Positions 62,043 to 64,000 of a stretch of 64,000 nucleotides of DNA are shown here, one piece after another. A program made the position numbers and the translations under genes. Each line of letters begins with the position of its first letter. Within the stretch, counting starts at the first letter, position 1. The stretch covers positions 372,001-436,000 of the forward strand of contig JBMOLN010000007.1 of the NCBI GenBank assembly GCA_049325475.1, in the 5' to 3' direction. The DNA comes from MWCR01 sp049325475. GTDB lineage: Bacteria > Patescibacteriota > Patescibacteriia > 2-12-FULL-60-25. The notes beneath the pieces are model-generated. The model saw only the letters and a program-made list of their open reading frames with translations. It was not told the DNA's origin and ran no database searches.

Positions 62043-64000
62043 ACAACTCGAGCAAGCTCCGGAGCAACAAGCTCTGCCGGAAGATCTTCGTGAAGAAATG
62101 TCCGGTGTTTTTGAAGGTGTCAGATCATTACAGCTCGAATCTCCATCGCATGGATCTCCCCAAGAATCGGTTGCTAGAATCCTGGAAAATTCCAATCTTT
62201 TACCTGAAGAAGTCAAAGATCTCACCGAAGAAGCCATTGAAAAATTGGAAGAATTGGATAAACGGGAGACTGCTCTTAAAGAAGAAACAAATAAATCAAT
62301 TTTTACGGATGTGATGGCATGGGCCGGAAAACATCGTTTTGCGGCTGCTCTGTTAATAGCCGGCGCAGTTCATTCGCCTGTAATCGCGCGCAACTCGGGC
62401 TTTATAGAGCGAATCGAACAAGCCATGAAAACAGCTAAAGACTGGGAAAGGCCGGGCGCTTTTATCCGTCCGCAATCCGACGCTGAGCGCCGGGCGGTTA
62501 TCGATAAAATCCATGAGCGCGGTGAACGTGTAGATCAAGATAAAAGAACAGCCTATATTGATGAATTGAGAAATAAAATGGAATCCGGAGAAAACATAAA
62601 GCTGAATGAAACATATTTAAAGCTGGAAGAAGTTAATGGCGTTGATCCGGAGCGTGTCAAGCTCGCCGAACAAAAAAAACGGGAAATGATCAGCCGGTTT
62701 GCGTCTAAAATGGGCGATGACTTCACTGAAGATTTTATCCGTTACGTTGTTTCCGAGATGTTCGGTTCAAACATTAATTACGATTGGGGGCAGGCTTCGG
62801 CTGCGGAATATTTTATCACCGGCAAGCGCAACTGCGTTGCCATAGCCCGCGCCGAGCAAATGGTTTTTGAAGCGCTCATCGATCGTTTGCCGGCTGAGAA
62901 GCATTCCAAATATCAACTCGGTAATGCTTTTGAAAAACAGCACGAAATCGCAATTTTAAAAGTTTTAAATCCCGACGGCAGTATTGATAAAACCTACTTT
63001 CTCCAACCGCCGGTTAACATTTTGCGCAGTACGGCCGAAAGGCCCGGATCACCGACAGTGGATTTAAAAACCCTGCAAAAAGCCTTGGTGGCCGGTTCAT
63101 CTGTCGAGATTTCTTCTCATGCTAAACCCGGCGAAATTCCGCCAAGTCCGGATATCGATTATACAGCAAACCAACCAGTTCCCACCAACATTAAAATCCA
63201 AGGCAATCTAAGAGGTTCTGATTACAATGAGCGAATTGTAGAAGAACGGGAAATCCAAATTCAATGGAAAGAGCCGTCAACAAAGGATGAAATTTTGGAT
63301 TTGGAGATAATTGATAATAATGATTTGCAAAAAGCGCGCCAAAAAATCGAAGATGCTTACGGATTTATCGAGGCCAATGAGCCTAAATGCGAAGCTCCGG
63401 ATAAATGTCCATCCGAAGAAACAATTGACCGGGCGATTCCCTTTACCGCTATTGATCTCTCTTTTGTTGATTGGAAAAATCTAACACCAGAGCAAAAACA
63501 TGAAATATATAAGGCATTATATAAAGTGCGCGAAATGCCGGGTCCTGACGTTATAAATTACGGAGATATCAACGCTATACCGCGAGAGGATTTAAACAAA
63601 ATTCTCGGTGCGTCAAAATCGCAGAAAATTGCCTTCGAATTAAAACATGCGTCGGATGGTTCTTTGTCATTGAAGGGCTTCCATGATCTGCTGTCCCCTT
63701 ATTATGCTTATAAACTGCTTAGGCCGGAATTCGCCTTAACAATACATTTTGATTTAAGCGAAGAAATACCTGATTATATTATGGTTGAACTCTTAGAGAA
63801 TCTGCCGGCGGGCGGCTTTGCTTTTAATCAAAAAAATACAGTCTCGCGTCCTCGGTACTCCGACCGGGTCGTTAAAGCGATCGTTGAATCTAAAGCAACT
63901 GATTTATTTCTCGAGGGCGCCGATCTGTCTGCCGAAGCGATTCAAATAATCATCGACAACCCCAATAAAACATATCATTTTGGCATAACCGCTTACATGG
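62023..64000 (+). CDS. Large unknown protein with a transglutaminase-like segment (3' truncated by the window edge)
   Basis: The frame from ATG 62023 stays open for 659 codons to the window end. The first 90 residues are acidic and helical, with one hydrophobic segment (FAAALLIAGAVHSPVIA, about 106-122). A region near residues 265-330 (YFITGKRNCVAIARAEQMVF, then EKQHEIAILKVLNPDG) resembles the Cys-containing start of transglutaminase-like domains seen in CPR proteins, with Cys in KRNC and a following His in KQHE. The last 150 residues have leucine-rich spacing (LPAGGFAFNQ, LFLEGADLSAEAIQIIID). I do not recognise the whole. The end is missing. Confidence 0.72.
   Translation, partial: MEKINPEQLEQAPEQQALPEDLREEMSGVFEGVRSLQLESPSHGSPQESVARILENSNLLPEEVKDLTEEAIEKLEELDKRETALKEETNKSIFTDVMAWAGKHRFAAALLIAGAVHSPVIARNSGFIERIEQAMKTAKDWERPGAFIRPQSDAERRAVIDKIHERGERVDQDKRTAYIDELRNKMESGENIKLNETYLKLEEVNGVDPERVKLAEQKKREMISRFASKMGDDFTEDFIRYVVSEMFGSNINYDWGQASAAEYFITGKRNCVAIARAEQMVFEALIDRLPAEKHSKYQLGNAFEKQHEIAILKVLNPDGSIDKTYFLQPPVNILRSTAERPGSPTVDLKTLQKALVAGSSVEISSHAKPGEIPPSPDIDYTANQPVPTNIKIQGNLRGSDYNERIVEEREIQIQWKEPSTKDEILDLEIIDNNDLQKARQKIEDAYGFIEANEPKCEAPDKCPSEETIDRAIPFTAIDLSFVDWKNLTPEQKHEIYKALYKVREMPGPDVINYGDINAIPREDLNKILGASKSQKIAFELKHASDGSLSLKGFHDLLSPYYAYKLLRPEFALTIHFDLSEEIPDYIMVELLENLPAGGFAFNQKNTVSRPRYSDRVVKAIVESKATDLFLEGADLSAEAIQIIIDNPNKTYHFGITAYM

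Overview
The window reads as a chromosomal segment of an uncultured Patescibacteria/CPR bacterium (Parcubacteria-like; class not resolvable by eye). The evidence is a dense set of single-copy core genes, core genes mostly without a Shine-Dalgarno (SD) sequence and with -10 boxes almost touching the start codon, small four-helix-bundle and GxxExxY genes, a degenerate metallo-beta-lactamase-fold protein, a giant Cys-rich secreted protein and intergenic spacers full of stuttering palindromic words. No rRNA, tRNA or CRISPR array was recognised.

Layout. 1-5.2 kb: end of an unknown gene, four-helix-bundle gene, recA, ftsK, RodZ-like gene. 5.2-9.1 kb: minus-strand accessory islet with structured RNAs, long leaders, an unknown 503-aa protein, a small basic protein and a Cys-rich lipoprotein. 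9.2-16.7 kb: rpoB-rpoC. 16.8-17.4 kb: second minus-strand islet of two tandem related 97-98 aa proteins. 17.6-26 kb: yebC-ruvC, MBL-fold protein, a membrane-anchored coiled-coil protein, gyrA, histidine phosphatase, clpP (CIRCE-controlled), nrnA, rbfA. 26.2-31.4 kb: third islet with a retron-type reverse transcriptase fused to RNase HI, a 540-nt array of perfect hairpins, a MoxR/CobS-like AAA+ ATPase and a VWA/metallopeptidase-like protein. 31.5-37 kb: hinge-less SMC-like ATPase, a solitary structured RNA gene, VanW protein, Hsp20. 37-52.2 kb: surface operon with a calcium-repeat membrane protein, a 4257-aa Cys-rich secreted protein and a thrombospondin-type repeat protein. 52.3-53.1 kb: fourth accessory gene. 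53.3-64 kb: GxxExxY, nusA, yidC, PRC-barrel protein, nucleotidyltransferase, O-antigen-ligase-like protein, groES-groEL (CIRCE-controlled), DUF4870 protein, coiled-coil protein and the start of a large protein that runs off the end.

Function and regulation. Core genes cover recombination and repair (recA, ruvC, SMC-like, gyrA), transcription (rpoB, rpoC, nusA), proteostasis (groES, groEL, clpP, hsp20) and the envelope (ftsK, yidC, VanW, surface operon). Two CIRCE operators imply an HrcA regulon joining groESL and clpP. Two translation-initiation styles coexist. Core genes mostly lack an SD. The accessory islets have consensus TTGACx-17-TAnnnT promoters, clear SDs and often long folded leaders. 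The RT-RNase HI / hairpin array / AAA+ / VWA islet and the folded RNAs at 5.2-9.1 kb and 33.9 kb are the best candidates for undescribed biology.
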